Source: Candidatus Saccharimonadales bacterium
Lineage (GTDB): Bacteria > Patescibacteriota > Saccharimonadia > Saccharimonadales > Saccharimonadaceae
Direction: 5' to 3'
Assembly (NCBI GenBank): GCA_035317825.1
Contig: DATHGB010000010.1
Location: 1-64,000 of the forward strand
Length of the DNA: 64,000 nucleotides
This document shows positions 25,237 through 33,451 of the stretch, one piece after another (position 1 is the stretch's first letter; each line of letters opens with the position of its first letter). Under the pieces are notes generated by a model, which was not told the DNA's origin, searched no databases, and saw only the letters and a list, made by a program, of their open reading frames with translations. The position numbers and the translations under genes were made by a program.

Positions 25237-26049
25237 ATGGCCGACTCTTTATTTCAACCACCAGTTATCGAACTTCGCGGCCTCGTAAAACGCTACGGGG
25301 TTGGAGATGCTGAACATCATGCGTTAAGCGGCGTTGATCTGACGATTGAAAAAGGTGAGTTTATTACTATCATGGGTCCAAGCGGGTGCGGCAAGACAAC
25401 ACTGCTTAATGTCCTGGGGCTTCTAGACCATTCGAACGATGGTGAGTATCTGCTAGACGGAACTTCCGTGCAGAAGTTCAGTAGTGCCAGGCATGCCCGG
25501 ATTCGTAGCCAGCAAATTGGTATTATTTTTCAAAGTTTTAACCTGATTAACCGTCTGAACGTCATCGAAAATGTCGCCCTTCCCCTTGCCTACAAAGGTA
25601 TCCGACACACAAAACGCCTGAAAATGGCCAGTGATATTCTAAATACCTTTCACCTTGCCGAACGCGAATATTACATGCCCTGGCAGCTATCTGGCGGCCA
25701 AATGCAACGCGTCGCAATTGCCCGGGCACTCGTGAACAGCCCGTCGATTATCCTCGCAGACGAACCCACTGGTAATTTAGATAGCAGGTCAAGCCACGTT
25801 ATTATGGAGGAACTGTCCGACCTTCATAAACGCGGCAATACTATTATTATGGTCACGCACAACCCTGACCTTACAACCTACGCAAGCCGGGTGATTCATA
25901 TGTTGGACGGCAAGATCGATAGTGACACCAAAACACCCGTTATTGCCGAGCCTGAAGCGGCAAAAATTCCACTCAGTACGCGCCGGGCAACCAAGGTGAT
26001 ATTTAAAAAACCTGCCAAAAAGCGAAAAAAGAAAGTTGCTAAAAAATAA
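25237..26049 (+). CDS. ABC transporter ATP-binding protein (MacB/LolD-like)
   Basis: 270 residues. Walker [10 protein letters not shown] near residue 46, Q-loop IIFQSFNLI, signature [15 protein letters not shown] near 149, Walker [14 protein letters not shown] near 170 and switch His in MVTHNPDL. It energises the FtsX-type permease encoded next, whose start overlaps its stop by 1 nt. In this family the pair moves peptides, lipids or drugs at the outer face of the membrane. The last 40 residues are a Lys-rich tail ([13 protein letters not shown]) beyond the normal family end. The ATG at 25237 is preferred over upstream frame extension. Confidence 0.93.
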   Translation: MADSLFQPPVIELRGLVKRYGVGDAEHHALSGVDLTIEKGEFITIMGPSGCGKTTLLNVLGLLDHSNDGEYLLDGTSVQKFSSARHARIRSQQIGIIFQSFNLINRLNVIENVALPLAYKGIRHTKRLKMASDILNTFHLAEREYYMPWQLSGGQMQRVAIARALVNSPSIILADEPTGNLDSRSSHVIMEELSDLHKRGNTIIMVTHNPDLTTYASRVIHMLDGKIDSDTKTPVIAEPEAAKIPLSTRRATKVIFKKPAKKRKKKVAKK

Positions 26050-27278
26050 TGCGTCTCCTCGTCCTTGAACATATTCAGAATGCCCGCCAGTCACTGAAAA
26101 GCACACGGTTACGTACCCTACTGACAACTCTTGGTGTCGCGATCGGAGTTGCCAGCATTACCGTCATCTTGTCGCTTGCCAGCGGTATTACAAACGTCGT
26201 ATCACGCCAAGTTGATGCGCTGGGCGGCAATATTGCCGTTGTTCGCCCGGGGGTTGCCACAAAGGAAATAGCAGATTTTTCAAATCCAATCTCACAGCAA
26301 ACGTTTAGCACCAGTACTATTACCGAAAAAGATATCGAGGATATTAAAAAACTACCCGGCGTTGAAGCCGCTGCCCCCCTTATGATTATTAACGGAAGCC
26401 CTAAAGCTGGCAGCACGACGGTTAAGCAGAGTACGGTACTCGCTACGACTCCATCCTTTCTTTCGACGACAAGTTTGATAATCCGGGACGGCCAGTTCAT
26501 TGATAGCGTCACCAACCGCGACACGGCCGTTATCGGCCCCCAATTATCAATTGATCTGTTTGGTACGGACCAGCCAATCGGAAAAACCTTCAGCATTCGC
26601 GGGCAGACATTCACCATCATCGGCGTACTAAAACACACCAATGATCCAGTTAATTTCAATAATGTCGACTTCGACAAGTCCGCGATTATTAGTTTAGAAA
26701 GCGGCAAAGGATTCCACCAAGGCATTGCGCAAATCCAACAAATTAATATCCGTGCCAAATCAGTCAGCGACCTAGGTTCCGTCATCAACGAAACAAATAA
26801 CCATTTAATAAAAAACCATCAAGGCGAAAAGGATTTTACGATCCTTACGGGCAATGAAATAGCTGCCCCTACCAGCCAAGTTTTTATTGCCGTTGCAAGC
26901 GTGATGACCGCTATTGCCGCCATATCCCTGGTTGTTGGCGGCATTGGAATTATGAATATTATGCTAGTTGGCGTCGCTGAACGGACGCGCGAAATCGGCC
27001 TGCGAAAATCTGTCGGCGCAAGTAATGGAAATATTATCTGGCAGTTTATGATCGAGGCATTAATTATTAGCTTACTGGGCGGTATCCTCGGATACATTGG
27101 GGGCTATGTCATTGCTTTTGCTATAAGCACGTTCCTCACCTTTAGCCCTGCACTGACTTGGGAAATAGCCGCCGCCGCGTTCGGAACATCACTAGTTGTC
27201 GGATTGGTATTTGGTATTTATCCGGCAATCCGCGCAGCACGTAAAGATCCTATTGAATCTTTACGACAATATCATTAA
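26049..27278 (+). CDS. ABC transporter permease, FtsX/MacB type
   Basis: 409 residues with the MacB order: TM1 near residues 20-45 (LRTLLTTLGVAIGVASITVILSLASG), a large extracytoplasmic MacB-PCD domain of about 230 residues, and three C-terminal helices (FIAVASVMTAIAAISLVVGGIGIMNIMLV-type TM2 from 275, then TM3 and TM4) with the conserved ERTREIGLRKSVGA loop. It couples ATP use by the preceding protein to a mechanical cycle or export. The ATP-binding gene overlaps by 1 nt, so translation is coupled. A hairpin follows at 27288-27323. Confidence 0.93.
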   Translation: MRLLVLEHIQNARQSLKSTRLRTLLTTLGVAIGVASITVILSLASGITNVVSRQVDALGGNIAVVRPGVATKEIADFSNPISQQTFSTSTITEKDIEDIKKLPGVEAAAPLMIINGSPKAGSTTVKQSTVLATTPSFLSTTSLIIRDGQFIDSVTNRDTAVIGPQLSIDLFGTDQPIGKTFSIRGQTFTIIGVLKHTNDPVNFNNVDFDKSAIISLESGKGFHQGIAQIQQINIRAKSVSDLGSVINETNNHLIKNHQGEKDFTILTGNEIAAPTSQVFIAVASVMTAIAAISLVVGGIGIMNIMLVGVAERTREIGLRKSVGASNGNIIWQFMIEALIISLLGGILGYIGGYVIAFAISTFLTFSPALTWEIAAAAFGTSLVVGLVFGIYPAIRAARKDPIESLRQYH

Positions 27279-27287
27279 AAGTGAAGG

Positions 27288-27323
27288 GTCACCTGGCTGC
27301 GCTCATACTTGCAACCAGGTGAC
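27288..27323 (+). terminator. Hairpin after the ABC permease gene
   Basis: GTCACCTGG pairs with CCAGGTGAC around an 18-nt loop, 9 nt after the permease stop. A short GTTTGG follows, so the T-tract is weak. Confidence 0.5.
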
Positions 27324-27343
27324 GTTTGGTGAATCCCTCGGTT

Positions 27344-27365
27344 CAGCGGGAACTAGTTCCCGCTG
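27344..27365. repeat. 22-nt perfect palindrome spanning a stop codon
   Basis: CAGCGGGAACTAGTTCCCGC and its last two bases TG form a perfect palindrome. The TAG stop of the 31-codon frame at 27353-27448 lies at its centre. Confidence 0.6.
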
Positions 27366-27448
27366 CTGACATTCTCGCCATCGACGAAGCTGCCGTCGCA
27401 GTCGCCACCGTCATACAGTGCCGAGGGGGAGATGATGGTCATAACCAT
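27353..27448 (-). CDS. Candidate 31-residue small protein
   Basis: ATG GTT ATG opens a frame of 31 codons (starts MVMTIISPSALYDGGDCDG and is Asp/Gly/Ser-rich later), ending in a TAG inside the palindrome at 27344-27365. GGAAAGG stands upstream as a weak Shine-Dalgarno. It has the GC-rich third positions of the cassette genes. No known family; it may be non-coding. Confidence 0.3.
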   Translation of the reverse strand: MVMTIISPSALYDGGDCDGSFVDGENVSSGN

Positions 27449-27537
27449 CGCCTGCCTTTCCATTTGCCCAGACCAATTCCGGGATACGTTCAGTATGGCT
27501 TATCAATCTGCAAGAATCAATAAGCATAAGAATTTAA

Positions 27538-28134
27538 CTACTCAAGATTATTATTGATGAGACTAGTGCGCGCATAGATTTCTTTCTTAACCTCAGCGCT
27601 ACCTTTACATCCCTGAATATCTGCATACGCGATAAGTAAAAGCTCTCGCCACATATGTGGACGCTGCGCCTTGAGGATTTCAATATATTCTTGTCTCCCC
27701 GTCTTTACCGTAAGTTCAAGAAGGTCACACACGAGAATATGGTCACCTATCAGGTTTGACACGTAAGCTGTTTCGTCATTCGTAAATCCTAAGCGCCGCA
27801 AAATAGGGGTAGTCAGCCAGCGTCCCATCTGAGCATGGCTTGGTGCACTTGTTTGGCCGCTCGTATTTACATAGAAAGCTTTTAGTTTTCCTATGTCATG
27901 TAGCAGAACGGCCGCCCTTAGTAATGCGTAATTCTCGTCACGGAGTTCGAATCTTTTTGACGTATATTCATCCAAAGCTTGGAGCGCCGCTATGCTGTGA
28001 TCAAAAACATTTTGCTCAAGATGCCATAGGTTATTCTCAACAATCTGTTCAAGATCGTACAGCTCTGGCAAAGTATCTTTTAACGCACCACTCCTAATAC
28101 GTTCGACGCTTAGAGCTGAAAGATCAAAATTCAT
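27538..28134 (-). CDS. HD domain phosphohydrolase
   Basis: 198 residues. The metal-binding HD motif is in LHDIGKLK near residue 78, preceded by VFDHSIAALQAL (first His) and followed by LIGDHILV (later His). The family hydrolyses phosphoester bonds of nucleotides; the substrate is unknown. It starts 8 nt after the stop of the isomerase gene on the same strand, so the two form an operon. The region past the stop holds the palindrome and hairpin described above. Confidence 0.8.
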   Translation of the reverse strand: MNFDLSALSVERIRSGALKDTLPELYDLEQIVENNLWHLEQNVFDHSIAALQALDEYTSKRFELRDENYALLRAAVLLHDIGKLKAFYVNTSGQTSAPSHAQMGRWLTTPILRRLGFTNDETAYVSNLIGDHILVCDLLELTVKTGRQEYIEILKAQRPHMWRELLLIAYADIQGCKGSAEVKKEIYARTSLINNNLE

Positions 28135-28142
28135 ACGAAAAA

Positions 28143-29183
28143 TTAAGCAAGTTCTGCTTTCAATTTCTCTACCATCACAACCGGTGTTGGATCAACACCA
28201 TTTAATACCGCAACATAGATACTGACAAAATCAGCCAAGATGCTTCCCCATAGCAATTGCTGAATAGCAGTTTTACCTGCCATATTCACCACAACGGCTT
28301 TTGGACGCTGGCCACTTAAAAGTCGGTCGCTAACTTCAAACCTCTTTAAAATTTGTGGATGTTCCAGGTTACTGATTAAGTCAAACACCGCAAACGGTTT
28401 TTCAATTGGATGAGATGTCCAGCCGATAAATTCATTATGGTTGTTTTCAGGATATTCGTTCCAAAACGCCACGTTTTTCGCGTTTTCGTTCCAGCTAATT
28501 TTCCATTTGTAGGCTACGGACGCCGTGATGGCACCTCCATAAAATACAGGGGTTTTACCGACAGCCATAAGCGCAAGTTGCTTGGCATAATTTTTATCAG
28601 TCGTTTCCGTTGGCAACCATGCTTTTGTTTCCTCAGCTAGCCAGTCTGCAGTATCCGCAATTTCTGCAAACCGGTCGTAGTTCACGACGCCAAAGTGTGA
28701 CAATGTAGCCACAAGTGCACGGAGATTATAGATGACAGCCATTCGGGGTTGCAAGTGGCTTGGAAGCTTCACGTGCGCGATCTTTTGTCCTTCGGCAGCT
28801 TCGATTAATTTTCCGCCAGCCGCAATAATACCAACTTGGGCGTTTTTTGACCTTGCTTCATCTAAACATGCAAGCGTCTCTTCGGTATTCCCCGAATAGC
28901 TGCTGGCGATAACAAGCGTGTTGTAGTCAACATATTCCGGTAGGTCATAGGTTCGTACTACTTCAAATGGAACAGTCAGCTCTTTCTTAAGCCATGCCTT
29001 CGCAAGAAGCGCCGCTAGCGCCGATCCGCCCATGCCGGCAACGACGACCCGTGTAATCTCACGCCCGTCTTGTTCAGGGTTTTCTACTTCAACGGAAAAA
29101 CGTGCCTGTTCAGGCTGCGAAGCAGCAACGCCTAACGCATCCTCAGGATCACGCTGTTTAAGTACATTATTATCATCTAACAT
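28143..29183 (-). CDS. Bifunctional phosphoglucose/phosphomannose isomerase
   Basis: 346 residues from the ATG at 29183, 8 nt after GGAGGTGAT. Two SIS domains: GMGGSALAALLA near residue 51 and ASSYSGNTEETLAC near 85 in the first, and GAITASVAYKWKISWNENAKN with ENNHNEFIGW, which contains the catalytic Glu/His loop, in the second. It interconverts glucose-6-phosphate, mannose-6-phosphate and fructose-6-phosphate, the archaeal/actinobacterial type of isomerase. It feeds sugar-nucleotide supply; a lone phosphomannomutase-like domain lies nearby at 32373. Confidence 0.9.
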   Translation of the reverse strand: MLDDNNVLKQRDPEDALGVAASQPEQARFSVEVENPEQDGREITRVVVAGMGGSALAALLAKAWLKKELTVPFEVVRTYDLPEYVDYNTLVIASSYSGNTEETLACLDEARSKNAQVGIIAAGGKLIEAAEGQKIAHVKLPSHLQPRMAVIYNLRALVATLSHFGVVNYDRFAEIADTADWLAEETKAWLPTETTDKNYAKQLALMAVGKTPVFYGGAITASVAYKWKISWNENAKNVAFWNEYPENNHNEFIGWTSHPIEKPFAVFDLISNLEHPQILKRFEVSDRLLSGQRPKAVVVNMAGKTAIQQLLWGSILADFVSIYVAVLNGVDPTPVVMVEKLKAELA

Positions 29184-29275
29184 GATCGAAATCACCTCCA
29201 CTTACTTGCGACTTAGTCTATCACTATGATACAGTATTTAGTAAAGAAGCATAAGTATTAATATCAGGGGTGGGC

Positions 29276-29749
29276 ATGGATATTCAGCCAAAGGCGCAAC
29301 AACCAATTAGTGACGACCAAGAACTAGCTAAAGTTTTAGCTGGCGTTAATCAACAAGCAGAAGAAGCGGCAGCAACGGAAACAGTCGAGGAAACACCGGC
29401 TCCCGTGGTAGCGGAAGAACCTGCAGTCGAACCAGTTGATGCAGCGCCTGTTATGCCCGATCCTATCGCAGCAGTAGCATCTGTCGCCCCTGATGGCGAC
29501 CTAGACGCCATTAAACAAGAAGCTCTCGGTGAACTACGCCCGCTTGTTGATAAGCTAGATGTTTCACCCGAAGAAAAATTCGATACCTATTTGCTACTTC
29601 TTCGTTCTACGGATGACAAAGCACTTATCGGTCCTGCTCACGAAGCAGCTCGCGGTATCGCCGATGAAGCTCGTCGCGCACAAGCGCTTCTAGACATCAT
29701 TAAAGAAATCGATTACCTTTCTGGCGCCGGCCAGCAACAAGCTGCTTAG
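29276..29749 (+). CDS. Hypothetical acidic protein
   Basis: 157 residues. The N-terminal half is low complexity (Glu, Ala, Val, Pro repeats, EETPAPVVAEEPAVEPVDAA); the C-terminal half from about residue 75 is a predicted helical domain (IKQEALGELRPLVDKLDVSPEEKFD). AGGGG sits before the ATG at 29276. No domain is recognised. The stop overlaps the convergent gene on the other strand by 4 nt (TTAG read both ways). Function unknown. Confidence 0.65.
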   Translation: MDIQPKAQQPISDDQELAKVLAGVNQQAEEAAATETVEETPAPVVAEEPAVEPVDAAPVMPDPIAAVASVAPDGDLDAIKQEALGELRPLVDKLDVSPEEKFDTYLLLLRSTDDKALIGPAHEAARGIADEARRAQALLDIIKEIDYLSGAGQQQAA

Positions 29750-30162
29750 CTAGGACTATTTCCCTCATCCATTTCTTGGACAAGCTGTTCATGGGTTTTA
29801 TTTTGACCATGTCCCCTACCCCCAGTTTTGGAACTGGGGTGAATATCATAGCTTCTAGGCACTCGCCGGCGAGTGCCTCCTAACGTACGCCTAATTCTTG
29901 CAGCTAGCTGTTCCGGGGTTTCAGGTTGCGCGTTGCTGCTAGAGTCATCTTCATTACTTTGCTGAGAATCCACGCGATTAGGGGTTGCTTGCGTGACCGT
30001 TCGTTCACTGTTACCGTCTAATGAATCAGCCACGGCAGCGAACCTGGCAAGTGATTCTCCTACGTTGATAGGCTTCTCCCTGCCTTGAGCGCCATCTTCG
30101 GGTGATCCTTCGTAGTGCTCAAAAGCTTCAACATGGGAAGTATTGTTATATACCTCTGACAT
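29746..30162 (-). CDS. Hypothetical protein, disordered
   Basis: 138 residues of low-complexity, hydrophilic sequence with many Ser, Glu, Asn, Arg and Gln. A short helix-like segment (PEQLAARIRRTLGGTRRRVPR) lies near residues 82-102, basic enough for nucleic acid contact. No signal peptide or membrane segment. Its last codon region overlaps the convergent gene by 4 nt. Coding status is supported by the long open frame and codon use, not by a known family. Confidence 0.5.
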   Translation of the reverse strand: MSEVYNNTSHVEAFEHYEGSPEDGAQGREKPINVGESLARFAAVADSLDGNSERTVTQATPNRVDSQQSNEDDSSSNAQPETPEQLAARIRRTLGGTRRRVPRSYDIHPSSKTGGRGHGQNKTHEQLVQEMDEGNSPS

Positions 30163-30212
30163 AATTTAGGATTATTACATAATACTAGGATTGATACAAG
30201 TTTGCCGCTTCA

Positions 30213-30250
30213 TAGAATAAAAACTCCGTGAAACCGGAGTTTTTATTCTA
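30213..30250 (-). terminator. Terminator of groEL
   Basis: A 16-bp stem (TAGAATAAAAACTCCG / CGGAGTTTTTATTCTA) around a 6-nt loop, just after groEL on the reverse strand. The A/T part of the stem supplies the T-tract in either direction. Confidence 0.85.
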
Positions 30251-30261
30251 TAGAAAGCTTG

Positions 30262-31908
30262 TTACATCATCCCCATACCGGGCATGCCGCCGCCTGCTGG
30301 CATTTGTGGTTCTGCTTCTGGGATTTCCACGACCAGTGCGCCCATAGTTGCAGCTGTCGATGCGATCGAGACCGCGTTTTGAACTGCTTCTTTGGTGACA
30401 CGGGCCGGATCAATCACGCCGTCCTTTTTAACGTCGATAAGGCCTTTTTCGGGGGTATTAACATTCACGCCAAAGCCGACTTTGCCTGATTCAACCTGCG
30501 CAAGCAGGGCTTCGCTGTTTAGGCCAGCGTTTGCCATGATCTGAAGGAATGGTTGTTTTAGCGCGTTCTTTAGGATCTGACGTCCAGCGCTTGTACTATC
30601 CGCACCGTCAGCTTTAATACCCATTGAAAGGTTAACGAGTGTCACCCCGCCACCGGCAACAATACCTTCGGCAAGCGCAGCCTTGGTTGCGGCAACAGCG
30701 TCATCAACACGGAATTTCTTCTCGTCAATTTCAGTTTCAGTCGCACCACCAACCTTAATGACGGCAACTTTACCGCTTAGGGCTGCAGCGCGTTTTTCGT
30801 ATTGTTCTTTGTCGTATTCGCTTGAAGCGTTCTCAGCCTGGGCAAGAATTTGAGCAATTCGTGATTTTACGTCACTCACCTTGCCGCCACCTTCGATAAT
30901 TGTTGTTTCGTCTTTACCGACGATCACTTTTCGTGCCGTACCGACAACTTCCAGGCCAACATTCTCGAATGATAGCGCTTGGTCTTCACTGACAACAGTC
31001 GCACCCGTAAGCGTTGCGATGTCCTGAAGGATTTCTTTACGGCGATCGCCAAATGCAGGCGCTTTGACGGCTACGGTGTTGAACACGCCCTTTAGTTTGT
31101 TGAGTACCAAAATGCTAAGCGCTTCACCGTCAACTTCGTCGGCAATAAGCACAACGTCTTTTTTGCCAGCCCCAGCAAGCTTTTCGAGCATAGGCAAAAA
31201 GTCAGCAACGCTACTGATCTTTTTATCGGTAATAACAACAGCAGGTTTTTCATATGCGGCCTCTTGGCGGCTGACATCAGTCACGAAGAACTGGCTGACA
31301 AACCCGCGGTCAAAGCTAAAGCCTTCGACCACTTCAGCTTCTAGTTCAAGTCCTTGGCTAGCCTCTACTGTTACCACGCCGTCTTTACCGACTTTTTCAA
31401 TCACGCCTGCGATCAATTTGCCGATTGTTTCATCACCAGCGCTAATTGTCGCCACTTCTGCTACACGGTCACTTTTGCCTTCAATACTTTCAGCTAGCGT
31501 ATCAAGTTGCTTCACCACTTCTGCGCCAGCGGATTCAATACCTTTTCGAAGTTCCTGTGGGTTATGGCCAGCAGCAATAAGGCGGTTAGCTTCTTTTAAA
31601 ATACTGTAGGTTAAAACGGTAACGGTCGTCGTGCCGTCACCAGCGACCTTATTCAGCTTGCTCGCAGCCTGCTTAATAAGTTCCGCTCCGACTTTGTATC
31701 CCAAAGTCTCGTCGTCATCTTCGGGCAAATCAATGCTCTCAGCCACGGTTACCCCGTCGTGCGTTACCGTTGGGCCGCCGTATCCTTTTGCGATTACGAC
31801 GTTACGGCCTTTTGGTCCGTAGGTTACCTTCACCGCGTCATACAGCGCTTTTGCTCCGCCAAGTACGCGTTCGCGCGCATCGTCATCATAAAAAACTTTC
31901 TTTGCCAT
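30262..31908 (-). CDS. groEL: Chaperonin GroEL (Hsp60)
   Basis: 548 residues, the standard length. It starts with AKKVFYDDDARERVLGGAKA, has the nucleotide-binding KVTYGPKGRNVVI and GDGTTTVTVLTYSI, and ends with the Gly/Met tail GGGMPGMGMM. It forms the double-ring folding chamber for cytoplasmic proteins, capped by GroES. groES lies 110 nt upstream on the same strand, and the CIRCE element at 32331-32357 controls both. An AGGAGG Shine-Dalgarno precedes the ATG. Confidence 0.98.
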   Translation of the reverse strand: MAKKVFYDDDARERVLGGAKALYDAVKVTYGPKGRNVVIAKGYGGPTVTHDGVTVAESIDLPEDDDETLGYKVGAELIKQAASKLNKVAGDGTTTVTVLTYSILKEANRLIAAGHNPQELRKGIESAGAEVVKQLDTLAESIEGKSDRVAEVATISAGDETIGKLIAGVIEKVGKDGVVTVEASQGLELEAEVVEGFSFDRGFVSQFFVTDVSRQEAAYEKPAVVITDKKISSVADFLPMLEKLAGAGKKDVVLIADEVDGEALSILVLNKLKGVFNTVAVKAPAFGDRRKEILQDIATLTGATVVSEDQALSFENVGLEVVGTARKVIVGKDETTIIEGGGKVSDVKSRIAQILAQAENASSEYDKEQYEKRAAALSGKVAVIKVGGATETEIDEKKFRVDDAVAATKAALAEGIVAGGGVTLVNLSMGIKADGADSTSAGRQILKNALKQPFLQIMANAGLNSEALLAQVESGKVGFGVNVNTPEKGLIDVKKDGVIDPARVTKEAVQNAVSIASTAATMGALVVEIPEAEPQMPAGGGMPGMGMM

Positions 31909-31964
31909 GTCTTCCTCCTTTTAAATATATGTTCTGCCTCTGTCGGGGCGATGTAGAATACTCC

Positions 31965-31994
31965 ATTTTAGAAAAGCTCCCGTTTTTCTAAAAT
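31965..31994 (-). repeat. Hairpin between groES and groEL
   Basis: ATTTTAGAAAA pairs with TTTTTCTAAAAT around a 7-nt loop in the 110-nt space between the genes. It could stabilise processed mRNA ends or partly terminate transcription. Confidence 0.5.
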
Positions 31995-32018
31995 GTACGT
32001 ATCCTGAAGAGCCAGTCT

Positions 32019-32282
32019 TTAAACCGTCGCTAAAACGTCCTCTTCTTTAACGATCAGATATTCCGTACCGTCGATCTTTAATTCGGTTGTCGAATATTCC
32101 TTATATAGAATCTTGTCGCCTACTTTTAGTGACTTCACGTCAGGACCAACAGCCTTGATTTCGGCTATAACCGGCTTTTCCTTGGCATTATCTGGTAAAT
32201 ACAGTCCGCTTGCAGTCTTGGTTGCAACTTCAGCTCGAACGGCTACCACACGATCAGCAAGAGGTTTAATCGGTGTACTCAT
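32019..32282 (-). CDS. groES: Co-chaperonin GroES (Hsp10)
   Basis: 87 residues, slightly short of the usual 95-97. It has PLADRVVAVRAE near the start, a mobile-loop equivalent (TKTASGLYLPDNAKEK), VGPDVKSLKVGDKILYKEY and the C-terminal strand GTEYLIVKEEDVLATV. It forms the heptameric lid on GroEL. AGGAGG lies 7 nt before the ATG, and the promoter with CIRCE lies directly upstream. It is first in the groES-groEL transcript. Confidence 0.95.
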   Translation of the reverse strand: MSTPIKPLADRVVAVRAEVATKTASGLYLPDNAKEKPVIAEIKAVGPDVKSLKVGDKILYKEYSTTELKIDGTEYLIVKEEDVLATV

Positions 32283-32314
32283 GTCATTCCTCCGTTTTCT
32301 TATTTTCTCAGTCT

Positions 32315-32357
32315 ATTGTAGATAAAAAAATTAGCACTTGCAAGTGCCGAGTGCTAA
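32315..32357 (-). promoter_or_regulatory. groESL promoter with CIRCE element
   Basis: TTAGCACTT, 9 nt, GAGTGCTAA (32331-32357) matches the CIRCE consensus TTAGCACTC-N9-GAGTGCTAA at all but one position. Reverse-strand -10 TACAAT lies at 32315-32320 and a -35 like TTGCAA at 32338-32343, with a 17-nt spacer, so the -35 falls within CIRCE. HrcA binding there would block the promoter in the absence of heat stress. It also forms a hairpin able to end the neighbouring gene. Confidence 0.9.
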
Positions 32358-32372
32358 TTTTTTAGATCAATT

Positions 32373-32810
32373 TTATGCTAATTGCGTAAGCTCGCCCTTG
32401 ACTGCAGCCGGGACAAAATTACCAGCCTCGACAAGATCGCGAATTGCCTGTAATCCAGTTTCGCTATCAATCAACCTGGCTTCATCCTGATAAAGTTCGA
32501 TCGTTGTCATTTTTTCAAGTTCATCATAGCCAATAACTACCGCGCCCGATAAGCCAGCCGTTTTAATATAAGACGCTGCCGCTTCTTTGTCGCCATTACT
32601 GCCATCAATAACGTCCCGGCCTTGTAGCCGCAAGCCTTCAACAACGGCATCGGCGAGGTGCTTAGCCGACGGAAGGTACATAACGACAACTTTGCCCGCT
32701 GTTGGCAACCAGTCAGCAAGAGCTTTTCCAACATTCCACGCACATTCAACGGTAAGGCCCGTTTCTTCCGTCCCGCGGATATCGTAATTACTAATCAGCT
32801 CATCACTCAT
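32373..32810 (-). CDS. Stand-alone phosphomannomutase/phosphoglucomutase domain I-like protein
   Basis: 145 residues. It keeps the first-domain signature NYDIRG and the pattern VVVMYLPSAKHLADAVVEGL followed by LQGRDVIDGSN that in phosphohexomutases carries the phosphoserine loop. Only domain I is present (mutases have four, about 450 residues). The Arg-x-x-Ser-Ser loop is altered to LPSAKHL, so phosphotransfer is doubtful. A -10 like TACAAT lies 8 nt before the ATG used. A regulatory or sugar-phosphate-binding role, or decay of a former enzyme, are both possible. Confidence 0.6.
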   Translation of the reverse strand: MSDELISNYDIRGTEETGLTVECAWNVGKALADWLPTAGKVVVMYLPSAKHLADAVVEGLRLQGRDVIDGSNGDKEAAASYIKTAGLSGAVVIGYDELEKMTTIELYQDEARLIDSETGLQAIRDLVEAGNFVPAAVKGELTQLA

Positions 32811-32850
32811 TACCATTAATTGTATCATTTAATTTAATTCAGGTGACCGC

Positions 32851-32880
32851 TGGGTCCGTTTTATGAGGAAAACGGACCCA
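32851..32880 (-). terminator. Hairpin after the cassette gene at 32895-33302
   Basis: Perfect 12-bp stem TGGGTCCGTTTT / AAAACGGACCCA with a 6-nt loop, 14 nt beyond the stop on the reverse strand. It separates the cassette gene from the lone mutase domain. Confidence 0.75.
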
Positions 32881-32894
32881 TAAACCTTTGCGGC

Positions 32895-33302
32895 CTACGT
32901 GGATTCTTCGAACCATGTTGGTGGATCTCTCGGAAGACGCCTCCGGATTTCCCATTCACCCATGGAGTCTTCATCGCCTACGGCGGTGTGAAGCAGAACT
33001 ACTGGCCCATGTTCCGTCTTTAAAACATGGACGCTGTCGACCCCTGGAGGTATCGTTTCCCCGAGAGCCATTCTGCAACTCGTCGCCTTGGTAATCATGA
33101 CTGCTGCCCTACCCATCCCGAGTTCATGGGCAGCGGTCATCAACGCCTTAGGGTCACCCGCTTCCGTCATGTCCCATGCAAGCTTTAGGACATATGTTGC
33201 GTATGCCGCACCCTCAAGCCGCCCATGTAGAAGATGGTCGAGGAATGCTCTTCCCATCGCTAGCTGTTCCGGCGCTGCATGGGCAATTCCGTTTTTACTC
33301 AC
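32895..33302 (-). CDS. Hypothetical protein, GC-richer cassette gene
   Basis: 135 residues, not recognised. Predicted soluble, helix-rich in the first 90 residues with Ala, Leu and His, then a short beta-like part. The start is GTG behind GAGGAG. No signal peptide or membrane helix. Codon third positions are GC-rich compared with its neighbours and it is followed by its own strong hairpin. It is probably a recent single-gene acquisition; function unknown. Confidence 0.65.
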   Translation of the reverse strand: MSKNGIAHAAPEQLAMGRAFLDHLLHGRLEGAAYATYVLKLAWDMTEAGDPKALMTAAHELGMGRAAVMITKATSCRMALGETIPPGVDSVHVLKTEHGPVVLLHTAVGDEDSMGEWEIRRRLPRDPPTWFEEST

Positions 33303-33451
33303 CTAGTTCTCCTCTTCGTAGGCTCGCATACCCATCCCACGAACATATACGTCCATGAAATGATGTACTAATTATAACAAAAAGCAAACCCCACAACAAT
33401 TTGACCCCTGAAATCCTAGATACGAATCACTTTTCAGGTACAATATAAATG

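Noticed and set aside
26075-26788. 237-codon reverse frame across the ABC permease
   Set aside because: The forward gene has the MacB pattern and shares a start overlap with its ATPase; the reverse frame is a shadow.
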